A stretch of DNA of 64,000 bases from Saccharina japonica (lineage: Eukaryota; Sar; Phaeophyceae; Laminariales; Laminariaceae), in NCBI GenBank assembly GCA_008828725.1, contig MEHQ01004053.1, positions 256,594-320,593 of the forward strand, written 5' to 3'. Within the stretch, counting starts at the first letter, position 1. Every line of letters starts with the position of its first letter. The notes beneath the pieces were generated by a model that had not been told where the DNA came from, did no database searches, and saw only the letters and a list, made by a program, of their open reading frames with translations. Positions 24,061 to 36,219 of the stretch are shown piece by piece. The translations under genes were made by a program, and so were the position numbers.

Positions 24061-24699
24061 GCATTGTAGCTCTTTCCCGGCGAACATGCATATAACACCC
24101 CCACTTTGGCCTACATTTACTCCACTTTGAATAAAATCTAGAAAATTCCATTTATTCCACCTTGTGCATAAAATGTTCAGCTTTCGGTTTCTTAACTCAA
24201 GTTTTTCGTCCCATACTAAAATCAAGTAAGTCGTATTTATTTTTGTTCATCCTAGTCAACTTTATTTTCGATGTTCTTTTCGTACTTTGGTTTTCAAACT
24301 CACACTGACGCTGAAATCAAGTAAATACAAGTATCGTCTTGGTCGAGAGATTTCCAGCCAAGACTTTTTGTTATCAATAGAGATTTGGTATGGAAATAAA
24401 AATATCGTCTTGGTCAAGACGAGGCTTTCACCACATCCCGGACGAGACTTATATCACACCCCGGGTACATTCCAAAAGGTCTCGGTTTTGGAAGTCAGCG
24501 CGCACGCGAGCTTTGATCCAGATTTGTTATATTTAAACAAATTAAAAAACAACAGCTGTGAGCTCGAGGATTTCGTCGAAGCTCATCTTTACTAGCTGAG
24601 TGTAATACTTCGATCGCGCGTACTTACGGATTTTATATGTCCTCATGTAGGATGTACATCCCGTATGAGGGGGACACAATCTCGTGAGCCTGGTCATCT

Positions 24700-25110
24700 G
24701 TCCCCTATAGCTCAAGCCTTGAAAACATGTGCAGATGAGCTACCGCCTATAGCTCAAGCCTTGAAAACATGTGCAGATGAGCTACCGCCTATAGCTCAAG
24801 CCTCCAAAACAAGTGCAGATGAGCTACCGCCTAGAGCTCAAGCCACCAAAACATGTGCAGATGAGCTACCGATTATAGCTCAAGCTTTGAAAACATGCGT
24901 AGCTCATGTAGCTCCTATAGCTCATTTTGGGCCAAATGAGCTAGCTCAGGCAGATCATATAGCTCACTCCGGACATATGTGTGCAGATGAGCTACCGATT
25001 ATAGCTCAAGCTTTGAAAACATGTGCAGATGAGCTATCGCCTATAGCTCAAGCGAAGGAAAACATGTGTAGCTCATGTAGCTCACGTACCTCACCGGTGA
25101 GCTAGCTCTT
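24700..25110. repeat. AGCTCAAGCC/GATGAGCTA minisatellite, block 2
   Basis: Same unit as block 1, separated from it by 640 bp of unrelated AT-rich sequence. Units here are less uniform. Confidence 0.85.
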
Positions 25111-25164
25111 TAAAGAGCTAGCTCGAGCTACGGTGAACTGATCTGTCCGGGGTGTGGAACTTTG

Positions 25165-25770
25165 AAAACGTTTCATGTTTTTCCTGTTTTTCCTGTTTCT
25201 CTTGGAAAAAAATATTGGAAGTTTGAAAAAAAAAAAGAGTCGCTTGATAAGAATGGCCTGACGTACGTACTATTTAATACCTGGTAGCTACGTACGTAGT
25301 ACGTACGCGTACACCAAATTAACAATAATAACGACGTACGTACGTATTTACAGTTGCTTTTGTAAAATAAATGAAGTACGTCAGCCTCAACAACGTGTGG
25401 TATCAACAGCGCCCCCATTGAGGGGGAGAGAAGAGGCCCGTATTTTCTCTCTCGCTCTTGCTGAAGTAGTCTTGTCTCAGATCCGGGATCTCTATGTAGG
25501 CACTCCTCCTCCCTCCCCACTCAAAGCAGTACGTGCCTTGCATTTTTATCGCGAAAAGATGTCAGCACTTTCTTCCCTCGTCTATTATCGTCAAAGTGCG
25601 CCTACTCATGCCATAGAGTAGGCACACCGAGGGCACACTCGACAGTTCTCGGTGTCATTTGAGAGTAAAAATATCCATACATATATACGGAGACTCGAAG
25701 CCCTGACTTCGACCTTCTTAGCATTTTTCGTGGTTACCTGCTATTGATGGACCACCGAAGCGATGCGACG
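25165..25770 (-). mobile_element. SINE-like copy f, right arm of the inverted repeat
   Basis: Minus-strand SINE head (GGTGGTCCATCAATAGCAGG), body and the longer 3' extension shared with the left arm at 21395-22052. Differs from the left arm by an added ACGTAC-rich segment at 25262-25340. Confidence 0.7.
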
Positions 25771-28140
25771 TTTGTTTTCTATTATAGAGTGGTTTTCAGT
25801 ACATGTTTTTCACCACATGGCCTCCAATACGCACAGAAAGCAGTACTCGTATTCCACGAATAAAACAACACATACAGCGATCTTCAGCACTTGAAAGGCA
25901 TCGGTGTCCACCTCCTACGACAACAGCGCCTGGCTACGATATACGCGTATCTAGATGTATTGGAATGCTTACTTCCATAGGGGGTGCCACAAAATTGGCG
26001 TAAATATAGATCGGTACTGATGTGCAAGCAGTGCTGTTTATGCTTGTAATGTGCTGCTATATGTACCGCAGTGGACGGTAGTTTTTCAACGAAAAATACA
26101 AAACGTCAGTTGTTGTGAAGTCGATTTCGGAGAAAACAAAGACAGATTGTTTGGGAGCTTGAGTGCGGCCTTGGAAGGTGTTTGGGCAGTATCTTGCTCT
26201 TTGTCTGGGTTTGAGTGCATTGTGCCAGGTCATTATCTGCCGAAACCCTTGCTTTTCCCGAAATAAATGTAATTTTCAGTTCCTCCTCGATTTCAGTGCA
26301 GATGCTTTACCGTAATTTTTAAAAATTCGATAAATCTCAGCCTAGGAGGAGATTCTCGACATATGTCGCGCACTACGAGTACTCCTGTATTTAAAACCCG
26401 CAAAGATAGGGTCGAAAGACAAAAACACGCGTGAAACAAACTGATACCAAGTGATAGTCAGTAGGCGAACCCCGTGATGCCACGGCTGGCTGTGCTGATG
26501 GGTGTTGATGTCATACAGTAGTACCGGCCCGCTCACAAGAACCTAACTCACAAGAAAGTCTGCCAAACATATCGAAAAGCACACAAACACCTACCATACT
26601 ACATGTTGTAGTCAGCGCCTTAGATGTAACACAGTTTGCCCATTCCTGCATCTTGCTGGACACAAGGCAGCACCACGGTACCGCTGTCACTACTATCAAC
26701 AGACAGCTTGGCCGCAGAACTTGGACAGCATGGTGAGTATAGTACTCTTGATAATAGTCTTCTCGGGGAACGATATATTTACCATGAGCAACAAGTAGCG
26801 TGCAACATCAAATAGTGTGCTTTAACACGCGTGCTCAGAGTAAGAAGGTCGGCCTACTATGCTCGACTCCAGGTGTGTTATGAGTTATGAGAGGTCCGGT
26901 ACTGACTACGGATAAACCTGGTGAAACAGTTAGTAGCGCAGCCAGGTCGCCCCTGTGAACTAATATAGTACGTAGTGATTTGGCCTCGTGACTCATAAGG
27001 CCGATTGCGTGCGCTCGGATACTGTCAAATTATAACCCATTGTGTTCCAAGCATTGAATATCACCCGCACGTAGAGCGTTGCACGAGCCCGCGAGGCAAC
27101 ACAGCAACATTAAACACTTACTTCTTCTGCTTGTCATCAACATTAAGGCGCGCACCATTCATGGTGTCGGGGGGGGCTATGCGACCCCGGATCTGAGATA
27201 CGAAGAGTGCGAGATGGAGAACTAGAGCGAGTAAATATATCGGGTGTGATGTTACAAAACGGCCGAAAGCAGTACGTAGTGAATATTGTATTGCCTCGCC
27301 AACCACATTGATTGCCGGGTATCCTCTCTGTTTTCATTGTTAATAGTAGAACACGACGAGGAATCCACCGCACAACTATAAACATCGGTGTATTCTGATC
27401 TACTTGCAGCACGAGTCCGCTCAATAGCATAATCATCGACTGCGTTCATCGTGCGTGGACCGAGGTTACTCGTGGACTCACCGAAGGTCCAACAGGTTGC
27501 TGTTGTAGTTGCTGGAAGAGTTGAGAGTGTGTTCCGCGGGACAAGTGTGAGAAGGGGGGGGGGTGGGAGGTGGGGGGGGGCGGGGGGTAGTCCTCTCCTC
27601 GCAACGTCTTGTGATGAAACTACTCGGCAGGGTACCTACGATGTTGGCAAAGGTCAACAGTTTGTTTGGTGCCGTCCTCTTCGCTTCTGATATTTACCGG
27701 TTCGTAAGTTATGAAATCCTTCAAGTTTGCTTCCAATTTATAATTTTACTATATTGGAAAAAAAAGACACACACACAGCTGTGAGATCGTGGATTTTATC
27801 GAAACTCATCTCTGCAAGCTGAGTGGGATACTTCGATCGCGCGAACTACGTACGGGTTTTGAGGGGAACAAAATCTGACATCTGTGGAACTCAAGGGGGG
27901 TCACATATATACCGTGTACTTCCTGAATGTATCAAATATATATACAGTAGTTTGAACATCTAGTATTTAAGATTTTAACACTATATCATTTACTTATAGC
28001 ATGAATAATCTGAACGTATATAGTTTACGTACGTACCCGGTACATTGGCATTTCACTTATTTCACACATACATTCATTTGCGGTTATGTTTGTTTTGTAA
28101 TTTTTTCTGCAGTCTGTATCCACAAAATTTGTATCTCATG
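25771..28140. other. No supported gene
   Basis: Short unrelated ORFs on both strands; a G-rich stretch with GGGGGG runs at 27555-27590; AT-rich at 27900-28000. Segments around 26600-26720 have some coding character on the minus strand, but no consistent exon chain was found. Confidence 0.35.
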
Positions 28141-28489
28141 CAGGGGGGCCCGCAGAAGTAATTTTCCGACACCTAACTTTCAAAAATGGTCAGAATAGAA
28201 AAACAATCGGAGCACTGTGATCGCTGGACGATTTAGCACAAACAACTATTTGTTTTTCTGAATTTTTCCAAAAAACAATTACTTGGTTTTAAAGACCCCC
28301 CCCCCCTCCCCCGAGGCTCAAGGGGGGGGGATCTTTAAAACCAAGTGATTGTCTGTTTTAAAAATTCAGAAAAAAAAACTTGTTTTGTTCTAATAAAGAG
28401 TGCAGCGATCACAGTGCTTCGGTTGTTTTTCCATTCTGACCATTTTCGATAGCTAGGTGTCGAAAAAATAATTTTCGGGCGCCCCTCTG
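28141..28489. mobile_element. hAT-like foldback MITE, 349 bp
   Basis: Nearly the whole element is one long inverted repeat (arms about 150 bp with ends CAGGGGGGCCCG / CAGAGGGGCGCCCG) round a C/G-run centre at 28296-28330. Flanked by TCTCATG at 28134-28140 and 28490-28496, a 7-bp (possibly 8-bp) duplication. CAGRGG ends and a 7-8-bp duplication fit hAT. Confidence 0.8.
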
Positions 28490-28764
28490 TCTCATGTACA
28501 CAGCAGTACAGCAGTAGTGCTGTATTGTAGGATTAGCAAGCAGGACAGACAATGCGTGTACTGAGGTACCTCGCTCGGTAGAAATAACCAAACCGTTTGA
28601 TGTGAACACAACACACATAGATTATGTATATGCAGTTGTTGTCGTTGTTGTTGTGGTGGTTGTTGTTTGTAGTTGCTGTTGCTGTTGTTGATGTTGATGT
28701 TGATATTGTTCTCACATTTACTCGTGCTTATATATAATATATAAATATATATAATATGTGTATG

Positions 28765-29513
28765 TTAAGGGGCCCCTTCGGTCATGAAATGCGAAGAGTT
28801 CTTGAGACTTGAAAACATATATTATATCTATTTCGTTTTGTTTACAGCAGCAATACTATTCCTGGTATAATAACACCATATCAGTACTCCTTACGGAAAA
28901 CGGCATAGCTCCAGTTCTAATGCTCAGACCTCCGACCTACCAACGTATAGCGTGTTCGTTATAGTTTCTAGGAGGTATTGGGGCTCTTGGATATGCAAGG
29001 GAGGGCAAGCATTGCTGTGTTTGTATCACGAAACGAAAGTGCTCCGCAGCAAGATTTTGATCGTTTCGGAACTCCTGTTTGGTGTCTAAACTCTGGTGTG
29101 GCCACGTAGGACGCTACGGGCGGTCGAACTAGAGGCCCAGGCAGGTTCACTTACTAGTGCTCGGCGTCCTCGTTGAACATCTGAGTTAAAACAGTATCAG
29201 CAGCCGGAGAAACTGCCATTTTTCATATTCGTCTTGGGTACCAGGGGTATGGCGAGTCGTTTTCGAGTAAGAGGCACTGTTCGTGACGAACAAGGCGTCT
29301 GATCGATACGCCTCCTGAGACACAAAGGTCTACCATTACCTATGCTCTCTCACACTGCAATTATGAGCGTTAGAACTGGAGAAATGTTTTTTTTTCCGTA
29401 GGGAGTCGTGAAATGGGAAATTATACCAGAAATAGTATCGCAACTACAAAACAAAAAACGGATTTGTTTTTTATTTGCTCTTATTATATTGTTTGCCCGA
29501 AGTGGCCCCTTAA
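28765..29513. mobile_element. TTAA-flanked inverted-repeat element
   Basis: TTAA at 28765-28768 and 29510-29513 bound inverted repeats of about 150 bp that begin GGGGCCMCTTCGG; the arms share CTGGTATAAT and TCCAGTTCTAA blocks. The TTAA sites suggest a piggyBac-type element, different from the short MITE family at 16.3 kb. Related ends recur at 30228 (right end) and 31893 (left end). Confidence 0.65.
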
Positions 29514-31892
29514 GCACTATTAATAACACCAGATACCAGGTACTATTTTTATGTATATCTATAATTCCGGTGAGTATTCGCGCCGCTTTCGTTTGATTGA
29601 AACCTTCGAAGCTCGTTTCAACTCCACGATCTACTCCACAGAGTAGCATTATAGTACGTATGCACTCACCAGGTATGAAATGCACTAACGTATGCACCAG
29701 GTGTGACATGCACTGTCGGTATATCCTCGTAGTTCATCACGGTCGTTCGACACGCTCTCAATGTTAGTTAGCGTTTCATGTCGTGTGGGAAGTGGGAAGT
29801 TCCGATACAACGAGGCTATCTGGTATCAAATCGGAATGCATACGTTGCGTCTCGACCAAGCACAAGTAGTGGTGACGAACAGGGGATATCCGGTATCCGA
29901 TATCCGAGAAGGTGCCGTATACCAGGTATTTGTTATGGGAAAAGAAGAGGAGACAGCTGCCTGTGGCACACACGACGCACCACACGCATCGTCGTGCCTT
30001 GAACGAGTGTTTTCGCTCAGGTCTGCTGACCGCTAAGAAGAGTTATGGCCGCGTAATACATGTGCGTATGTGTAACAACTGCACGCTGTACTGGGGTGAT
30101 GGCGATTTCCGTAAGGTGCACGAAAAAGTAGAGATTGCGTAGTGCAACTAACTGACAAAAAACGGATGGATTTGTTTTTGCAATGCTCTTATATTGTTAT
30201 ATTGTTTTATCCGAAGGGGGCGGCCCTTAATCAGATGTCACTTTTCCATGTTTATATTGTTTAGCCCAGCATTTGATTGTAATCGGAAATTATCCTTCGC
30301 ATTTGCAACAAGTCGCAGCATAAAAAGGTATACGTATATGTACTTCGCATGTATATTTATTGCTGAGTTTTAAGATATTTTCGACATTTCAGGCAGCAAG
30401 TAGTAAGTGCTACGTACGCTATCGCTCTATTTCCGTTGAAAATCGAACCAAGGTTAAGCTGGCAGAGATCGAACCAAGGTTGAGCAGGCAGAGAAATATG
30501 TATTTATGACAGATCAAGTACGCACGCTGTGAAACAGGCAAATAATGACGCCGCGAAATTTTCACGGCAGCCGTCGGGAAAAGTTTCGCATCATTGTTTG
30601 TGTTCCCGACAAATATCGTTCCCCGCCACCCCACCCAAATGGTTGCCAAGGAAGATGTCGGTTTCCCATTCCAACCGAATCGTTCCCGTTGGAAATTTGA
30701 TCAACATTCCCACTCAAACGATTCCCGTGGAAGTGTCTGTTTTCGCGTTGTTCTCCATTCCCGGACCGCGCAATCCGGCGGAAATATTGATTTCCCAAAC
30801 CTCGTGCAGATATACAAAAGTGCCCGTAGAACTGCCCGCGCAGGCGAACTTCTCAGACGTGCCCGCATAAATGTATGCTGTTTCTACTGAGGTAGCGTTT
30901 TGTGACGAAACCCTAAGGTATTCGTTGCGAACGATGAGTATATTCTTGGCTTCAACTAACGGCGGCCACCACCCCGACCCGGACCTCTAACCCTAACCCT
31001 AACGAGAGACATGCCTGCTTGGTGTGCCACCTCGTCGTTGTGCTTGGAAAGGCTCTATTTTCAATGCGGGCACACCTAAGGAAGTGTGCCCGCGCGGGAA
31101 GTTTTACGGGAGCTCGCAGATGTACACTAAATATATCTAAACAAATATAAGGTTTCCGGTGGGCGTTATTGCCTCATTTCTTGTAACTGTGAGGGGGTTG
31201 CCTACTGAGCTATATAGGGATATAGGGAGGGGTAAAGTATCGGTATGTTGCCCAGCCAAAGGTGAATCCTTGTAACACTCGCCCCCCTTCTGAACGGCGG
31301 GAATTTCGGGACGTCGGTACCATATACGGCCGTACGTTGACCTACCCGTCGCTTCGTTTCAATACCTGGGGAACCAGGGAGACGTGGTTAATAGAGACGT
31401 ACGTACGCGCAAGCGTTTCAAGAAGAGAAACGTTCGAAGTTAGGTTCGAACCCGTGCCCAAGACGGTGTCAAATGTGAGGGTGTTACCTCCTGGGCTATA
31501 GGGATATGAGATCAATCTATTACCCAGCTCAAGGTAATCTGTAAAACACCAGTATTCATAACGTCGAATCAGCCTCGCGTCTTCAGTGTATTTCAAGTAT
31601 GAAATAGTCGTATGTTTGCATGCGTGCGCTTTTCGTGACGCCCGTATACGTAAAGGAGATGGGCGCTGAGTTTGTGCAGGTATTGTATTGAAACGGTCTA
31701 CGACAGCACAGCAGTATAGATTGTTGCTGGACGCCTCCGCGGCATATTCCATGTCGGTTGCTGATCACGTTTGTTTGTGGTGTAGAACCATGTACTGAAC
31801 AATAAAATTGACATAGACGCACTTGTTGTTGTCGTTGCCATTATCGTTGCCGTAGCCGTAGCTGTTTTTTTTGCGGTTCGGTTTAAACATGT
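29514..31892. other. Repeat-rich, no supported gene
   Basis: Contains a right-end fragment of the TTAA element (about 30160-30230), a short CCCTAA run at 30990-31002, and two direct copies of a TATAGGGATAT segment (31205-31230, 31490-31512). ORFs at 29761-30142 and 30529-30890 lack recognisable domains. Confidence 0.4.
31425..31512 (-). mobile_element. tRNA-like SINE head, second family
   Basis: Minus strand: an A-box-like TAGCCCAGGAGG (about 31497-31486) and B-box-like GGTTCGAACC (about 31452-31443) at tRNA spacing. It does not fold as a full tRNA and is unrelated to the main SINE family. A similar B-box region occurs near 63455-63490. Confidence 0.5.
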
Positions 31893-32350
31893 GTGATTAT
31901 GGGGCCCCTTCGGGCAGGCCAAACAGTAAAGGAGAACTGCGAAAACGAAATCCGTTTTTATATTTCCAGTTGCAATCCTGTTTCTGGTGTAATTCCGAGC
32001 TTCCATGACTCCCTACCGAAAACGACAGTTCTCCAGTACTATTAATAATGTTTAGACCTACTCCCTACGAGCATTCCTAGAAAGGGTAGAGTATGGGCAA
32101 CATGTTTGTTTCAGGGGCGGGATCGATCCGATGCCTTCTACATCAAGAAAAGTGTACCTCTTCCTCAAGAATGACTCTCCATACCCCTGGTACCCAAAGA
32201 CGAATTTGAAAAATGGCAGTTGTTCCGGCTGTCGATCCTGTTTTAACACATACTTTCGACGACGACGCCGAGCACTACTAGGTAGTAGGCGAGCCTACCT
32301 GGGCCTCTAGTACGACCGTCCGTAGCGCCCTACGCGGCCAGTGTATATAC
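31893..32350. repeat. Inverted copy of the 29.1-29.5 kb region
   Basis: Reverse complement, with drift, of parts of the element at 28765-29513: the GGGGCCCCTTCGGGC end and following 150 bp, then a block around CCATACCCCTGGTACCC and CCTGGGCCTCTAGTACGACCG that pairs with 29095-29290. Confidence 0.7.
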
Positions 32351-32846
32351 CAAATTGTTGCTGCTGGGCACTTCTTTCGTTTGGTGATGTAAACACAGCA
32401 AATGCCTGACTCCCGTGCAGCTCCAAGGGCACCAACACTTCCTAGAGACCATAACGAACAAGCTATACGTTGGTCGAGAGCAGGTCTGAGGATTAGAATA
32501 CTTGCAGTTCATCCTCTGTTTCTGGCCATTTCGGAACCCAAACACTATACGTATTTGATTTTTTAAATAAATATACTTAATGTATATTATTGCATTTACT
32601 GTAACGCAGGGCCAATGAACGATGTTGGCCTGCTAATTCCCAGTACACGTTTTGTCAGAGATGGCTATTGATAGACGGTGTACGAGCGCGTTGCATACCG
32701 CACCCAACAGAGTACGAGCTTCTGCGCTGCTCGTACGAGAAACAAATGCTGTAGATCTTATATACGACACCGATATAAATAGGGCAACCCTTGGGCAACC
32801 AAATAAAAATGTACCGGTATGATTGGTACGCGAAAAAGAAAATTTC

Positions 32847-33431
32847 CAAAGCTTATCACGGTACAGTACAGGACACCTAATAAGAAACAGGAAATCTGGT
32901 CCAGGCTGGATTTCTTATTGGAGAGAGGCTGCTTTCTACACTAATTTCAGGATAACGACTCCCGAATTCCTTATTTTCCTCTAAATATCAGTCTGGCTTT
33001 CTTATTAGCCCGTTTCTTATTAGGTGTCCTCCACTGTACTCGAAACAAATGTTGCAAATTCGTAGATTCTTGGTGGGAATGACGGGAAGAGACAACGGGC
33101 AGGGGTGAATCTTGGCGGGAGAGACAAGTTTTGTCGGCGGGACGGGACGGTAAAGACAACAGTGCAGTGACGGGGCGGGACGGTAAATGACAGTATTTCG
33201 ACGGGACGGGACGGTAATTTTCAACGGGAGCGATTTTCTTGACGGGACGGGAAGGTATAGTTCAACGGTGCAGATTTCGGTGACGGGACGGGACGGTAAG
33301 TGGCAACGGTTGGATAATTTGTCGGCGGGACGGGATTCGACGGGACGATGGGAACAGTTTAACGACGGTTTAACCGTCCCGTCCCGCCGTTACCGCTGTT
33401 ACCGTCCCGTCAAAATACCGTGATAAGCCTT
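32847..33431. mobile_element. Mutator-like element with 9-bp target duplication
   Basis: Flanked by a perfect 9-bp duplication GAAAATTTC (32838-32846, 33432-33440). Inverted ends share GCTTATCACGGTA. Its right half is an array of GACGGGACGGTAA units (33110-33420) ending in an inverted run of the same word. The left half contains the mariner-like MITE at 32864-33036. Confidence 0.75.
32864..33036. mobile_element. Tc1/mariner-like MITE, 173 bp
   Basis: Inverted ends CAGTRSAGGACACCTAATAA; TA on both sides (32862-32863, 33037-33038). CAGT...ACTG ends with TA duplication are typical of Tc1/mariner. A partial copy lies at about 36210-36285, partly inside the LINE fragment's reading frame start. 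Confidence 0.75.
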
Positions 33432-33639
33432 GAAAATTTCTACCATGCCACTTCTGTAGTCGCCTTCCCACTTTTCTCATCAATAGCGGTGGCAAAGCGT
33501 CATTTTGATTGTAATTAATAGGTTTTATTATAGGGCTTTAAATAGCAACCGTCAAGTGATGGAAATTTTCAAATCGAGTAGATTTCGAATCTTGTTTTTT
33601 TATTAATCCAATTGAAGTTTCATAAGAAAATGAATCACC

Positions 33640-34990
33640 GAGAGGGAAGTTTCAAATCAAATCGATTTAAAAGTTTCATTTCAGGATACATGTTTTTGTA
33701 TTTTCTTTTTTGGTATTTTCGGTTTGGCTCGTATCGTTATGTTCTCGTGTTCTCGTACCCGGTGCGTTGGCATTTCACTTGCTATCTATCTGTTTCACAT
33801 CAAGCAGTGAGGACAGACACTGGGTGTCCTGATGATGTACTACAACAGAGCACTCGTACGTACTACTCCTGTAGTTGGGTAGAAAGAACGGATTTAATGT
33901 GAAGACAACACACGCCGATGATGTATACATGGGGTGGTCTGCCAGGGTCTGCAGTTATTTGCTTACCGTAAATATCATATCATACGAGTAATCTGTGTGG
34001 TCTACGATTAACACGTATCATAGGTCGCCCCGGTGGGCTAGCAGGTAACCACGAAGCTTGTTAGCGTCAAGGTCGCGAGTTCGAGCCCCCCCGAGTGCAT
34101 GCTCATAGGGACTTTTTCTCGCAAACAAAATCTTGACTAGCGGAAAGCGCGAGAGCGTGAGTTGGCAAAATTCGGTGAAAATCAAGGCAAGAACCGTAGT
34201 GGGGGAGGAGGGAGAGGAGCCTACTTTGTGACCCCGGATCTGAGTTACGACTAGGGAGGGAGACACGGAAGTGCGAAGATAATAAATGGGATGAAAAATA
34301 AAATAAAATAAAAAAATAGGCAATTCACTACTGTGTGTCCGCGGACTGTCATTCTGGCAGCACTTCAGACAGCAGCTGCGTGCTCCATCTTGTTCCCACG
34401 CCTACCGTGTGTTTTGTACAAACAACACTTCAGACAGTATTTACGCTGTACCTGGTAGCCGGCAAATTCGTTGGTAAAGGGTGGGAGGGGGAGGGGGGAC
34501 GATGCTGCTGTAGTCGCATGGAGATGACAACATGCACGACGCATGAGCGCCGCATGAGCACCTGGTTATACAAGGCGATGGAGGGACGGGCATGTTGACG
34601 GCAGAACAGCACAAACTCAGCGGCACGAGTAGAAGAAATGATAAATTCGGCAGCAGTACAGGATACCAAATGAGAAGCAGGCTAAAGAGGCTGAGATTTG
34701 GAGTTGTTGTTGTTGTTGTTGTTGTTGTTGTCTTCACAGTAAACCCGTTCTTTCTACTCAACCACGTCAGTACACCCAGTGCCAGTCCTGATTCCCAATC
34801 CTAGAGAGATACAAATTATGTGGTAACAGACTGTGAAAAAGAGAAAAAAATAAATAAATAAATAAATAAAACGCAAATTAATGGGTAAAGCAAGTGAGAT
34901 GCTTAACATACTGGGTACGAGAACACAACGACACGAGCCGAATAAAAAAATAAGAACAAAAAGACAAACAAACAAAAAACGAATTCTGAA
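33640..34990. mobile_element. Inverted-repeat element carrying a SINE
   Basis: Inverted arms (about 33690-33910 and 34715-34960) share ACCCRGTRYGTTG..., TTTCACTTGC, and GTTGGGTAGAAAGAACGG followed by TGTGAAGACAACA. A SINE (34023-34318) and (GTT)n at 34704-34731 lie between them. Single arms of the same family occur at 28020-28080 and 62370-62480. Ends and target duplication were not found. Confidence 0.55.
34023..34318 (+). mobile_element. tRNA-derived SINE copy g
   Basis: Best plus-strand copy: GGTCGCCCCGGTGGGCTAGC head (A box), GAGTTCGAGCCCC (B box), body, and an A-rich tail AAAATAAAATAAAATAAAAAAATA. Roughly 296 bp, which is the likely unit length. Confidence 0.9.
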
Positions 34991-35391
34991 ATGAAACAGA
35001 ATACAAATGACGCAAATGACGCAGGGAGACAGAAGTGCCCCTAGAAGAAGAACGCACATGCCCAAGAGGAACAGCTAACTGCTGCACGGGCCAGACAACA
35101 TGGAAAAGAGGAAGACACCGACATAGGGTGGAAACAAAGGGAGAAACAAGGCAAAAAAGCAGGAAAGAAGACACGAGAGGAAAAGAGAAAAATCGTTCTC
35201 AAGGCAAGCTAAAGGCGATGGTAATAACCGGTTCCCGTCTCTGCTATAAAAACCGATACGGGGACCATGTCACACCTTCTGTCATCTCATTCCCACTCTA
35301 AAACCAAAACAGTGTCAAAAGCCGGTACTACCTCTGCCGCGCCCCCCCCCAGTGAACAAATCAACAGGAAAGAAATAATATAATTCAAGGA

Positions 35392-36219
35392 CTAGTCGGG
35401 CGGATACCTTGCCGCACGATCTACCATTTCGTTTCTGCATTCGTCGACAGCTGTATCAGTACGGTCGCCCCTGCCCCCCTCCCTGTCGCCTCTCTTGGCG
35501 TCCTCAGCTGCATGCCGTAGCCAGCTCTTCTCCTCTTCGGCCCTGTGCCACCTCGCCATGAAATGGTCCGCCGCCTCGCCGACCCCCCGATACCAGACCC
35601 CCCTCTTCTTAGCCGCCCTCGGCCATAGTACCGTATCTACTCCGAACAGTAAAGGAGAGCTTTCTATGGAGCCCTCCGTCGCTCGAAAAACCCTGAGGCC
35701 ATCTGCTAGACATTGTGCCCAGTTCTTTTTTGGACGGCCAGGTCCCGGTTTCGTCCCACCGACGATCGTCCCAAACATCACCCGCCGGGTCAGCCGCTCA
35801 TTGGTCGTGCGCTGTAAGGCCCCTGCAAATGGGAGGCGTCGCTTGCGGATGGTCGTATCAACGCTCTCGCATTGTGCCTTCTTAAGAGCTTTGGCGTACG
35901 ACATGAGATGGCCGGTGCGTTGTCGGCGCTGGAAACCAATGATCCGTAGGAGGAAATTGTGGTGTGCCGTTCGGAGCTCAGCGAAGTGCTCCTGGCCAAG
36001 GGTCCACGTCACACACCCGTAAAGCAGTGTCTCCATCACCTCGGTCTTTAGCATGCGCACCATTAGAGTGAACGGGGCATCCTCCATATCGTACAGCTCC
36101 CGCTTGAACCGATTGTAGCATGCCCATGCGAGTCGGATGCGTCGTTTGATCTCTAAACTGATAAATTCGGGAGTCGTTATCTTGAAGCTACTGCTGTAGT
36201 GTTCAAAGCACCCTCTCAA
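35392..36219 (-). pseudogene. LINE reverse transcriptase C-terminal fragment
   Basis: A 275-residue minus-strand frame. Residues 20-90 show the RT thumb pattern of non-LTR elements: an EIKRRIRLAW helix, LKTEVMETLLYGCVTW, then LRTAHHNFLLRIIGFQ, matching the LYGCETW...R.I.G motif. After it come the FAGAL...RVMFGTIVGG block and PKKNW...CL block shared with the fragment at 2-379, and a charged tail. The palm motif (FADD) is absent, so this is a 5'-truncated, inactive copy. The start at 36219 lies in sequence related to a mariner-like MITE, so the first residues are not native RT. Confidence 0.85.

Larger units (their letters stand above)
21395..25770. mobile_element. Large inverted-repeat structure with SINE-like arms
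   Basis: The left arm (21395-22052, plus) and right arm (25165-25770, minus) are inverted copies. Each starts with the SINE tRNA-like head and body, then departs into an extension (AACGTGTGGTATCAACAGCG region, CAGCCTCAACAACGTG, GTACGTCAGGCCATTCTTATC, and a GGAAAAACAGG tandem). The 3.1 kb centre is almost wholly repeats (22085-22835, 23165-24060, 24700-25110). It may be a foldback transposon whose arms captured a SINE, or two oppositely inserted copies of a longer SINE variant. No clear target duplication was seen. Confidence 0.6.

Noticed and set aside
23242-25105. ORFs encoding repeated ADELPPIAQASKTC-like peptides
   Set aside because: The frame stays open because the minisatellite unit is a multiple of three and has no stop. 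No start context, splice sites or flanking coding sequence was seen.
30988-31004. Telomere-like CCCTAA repeats
   Set aside because: Only about two and a half units; too short to mark a telomere or a fusion.
35495-36022. 175-codon plus-strand ORF
   Set aside because: Antisense of the LINE reverse-transcriptase fragment.
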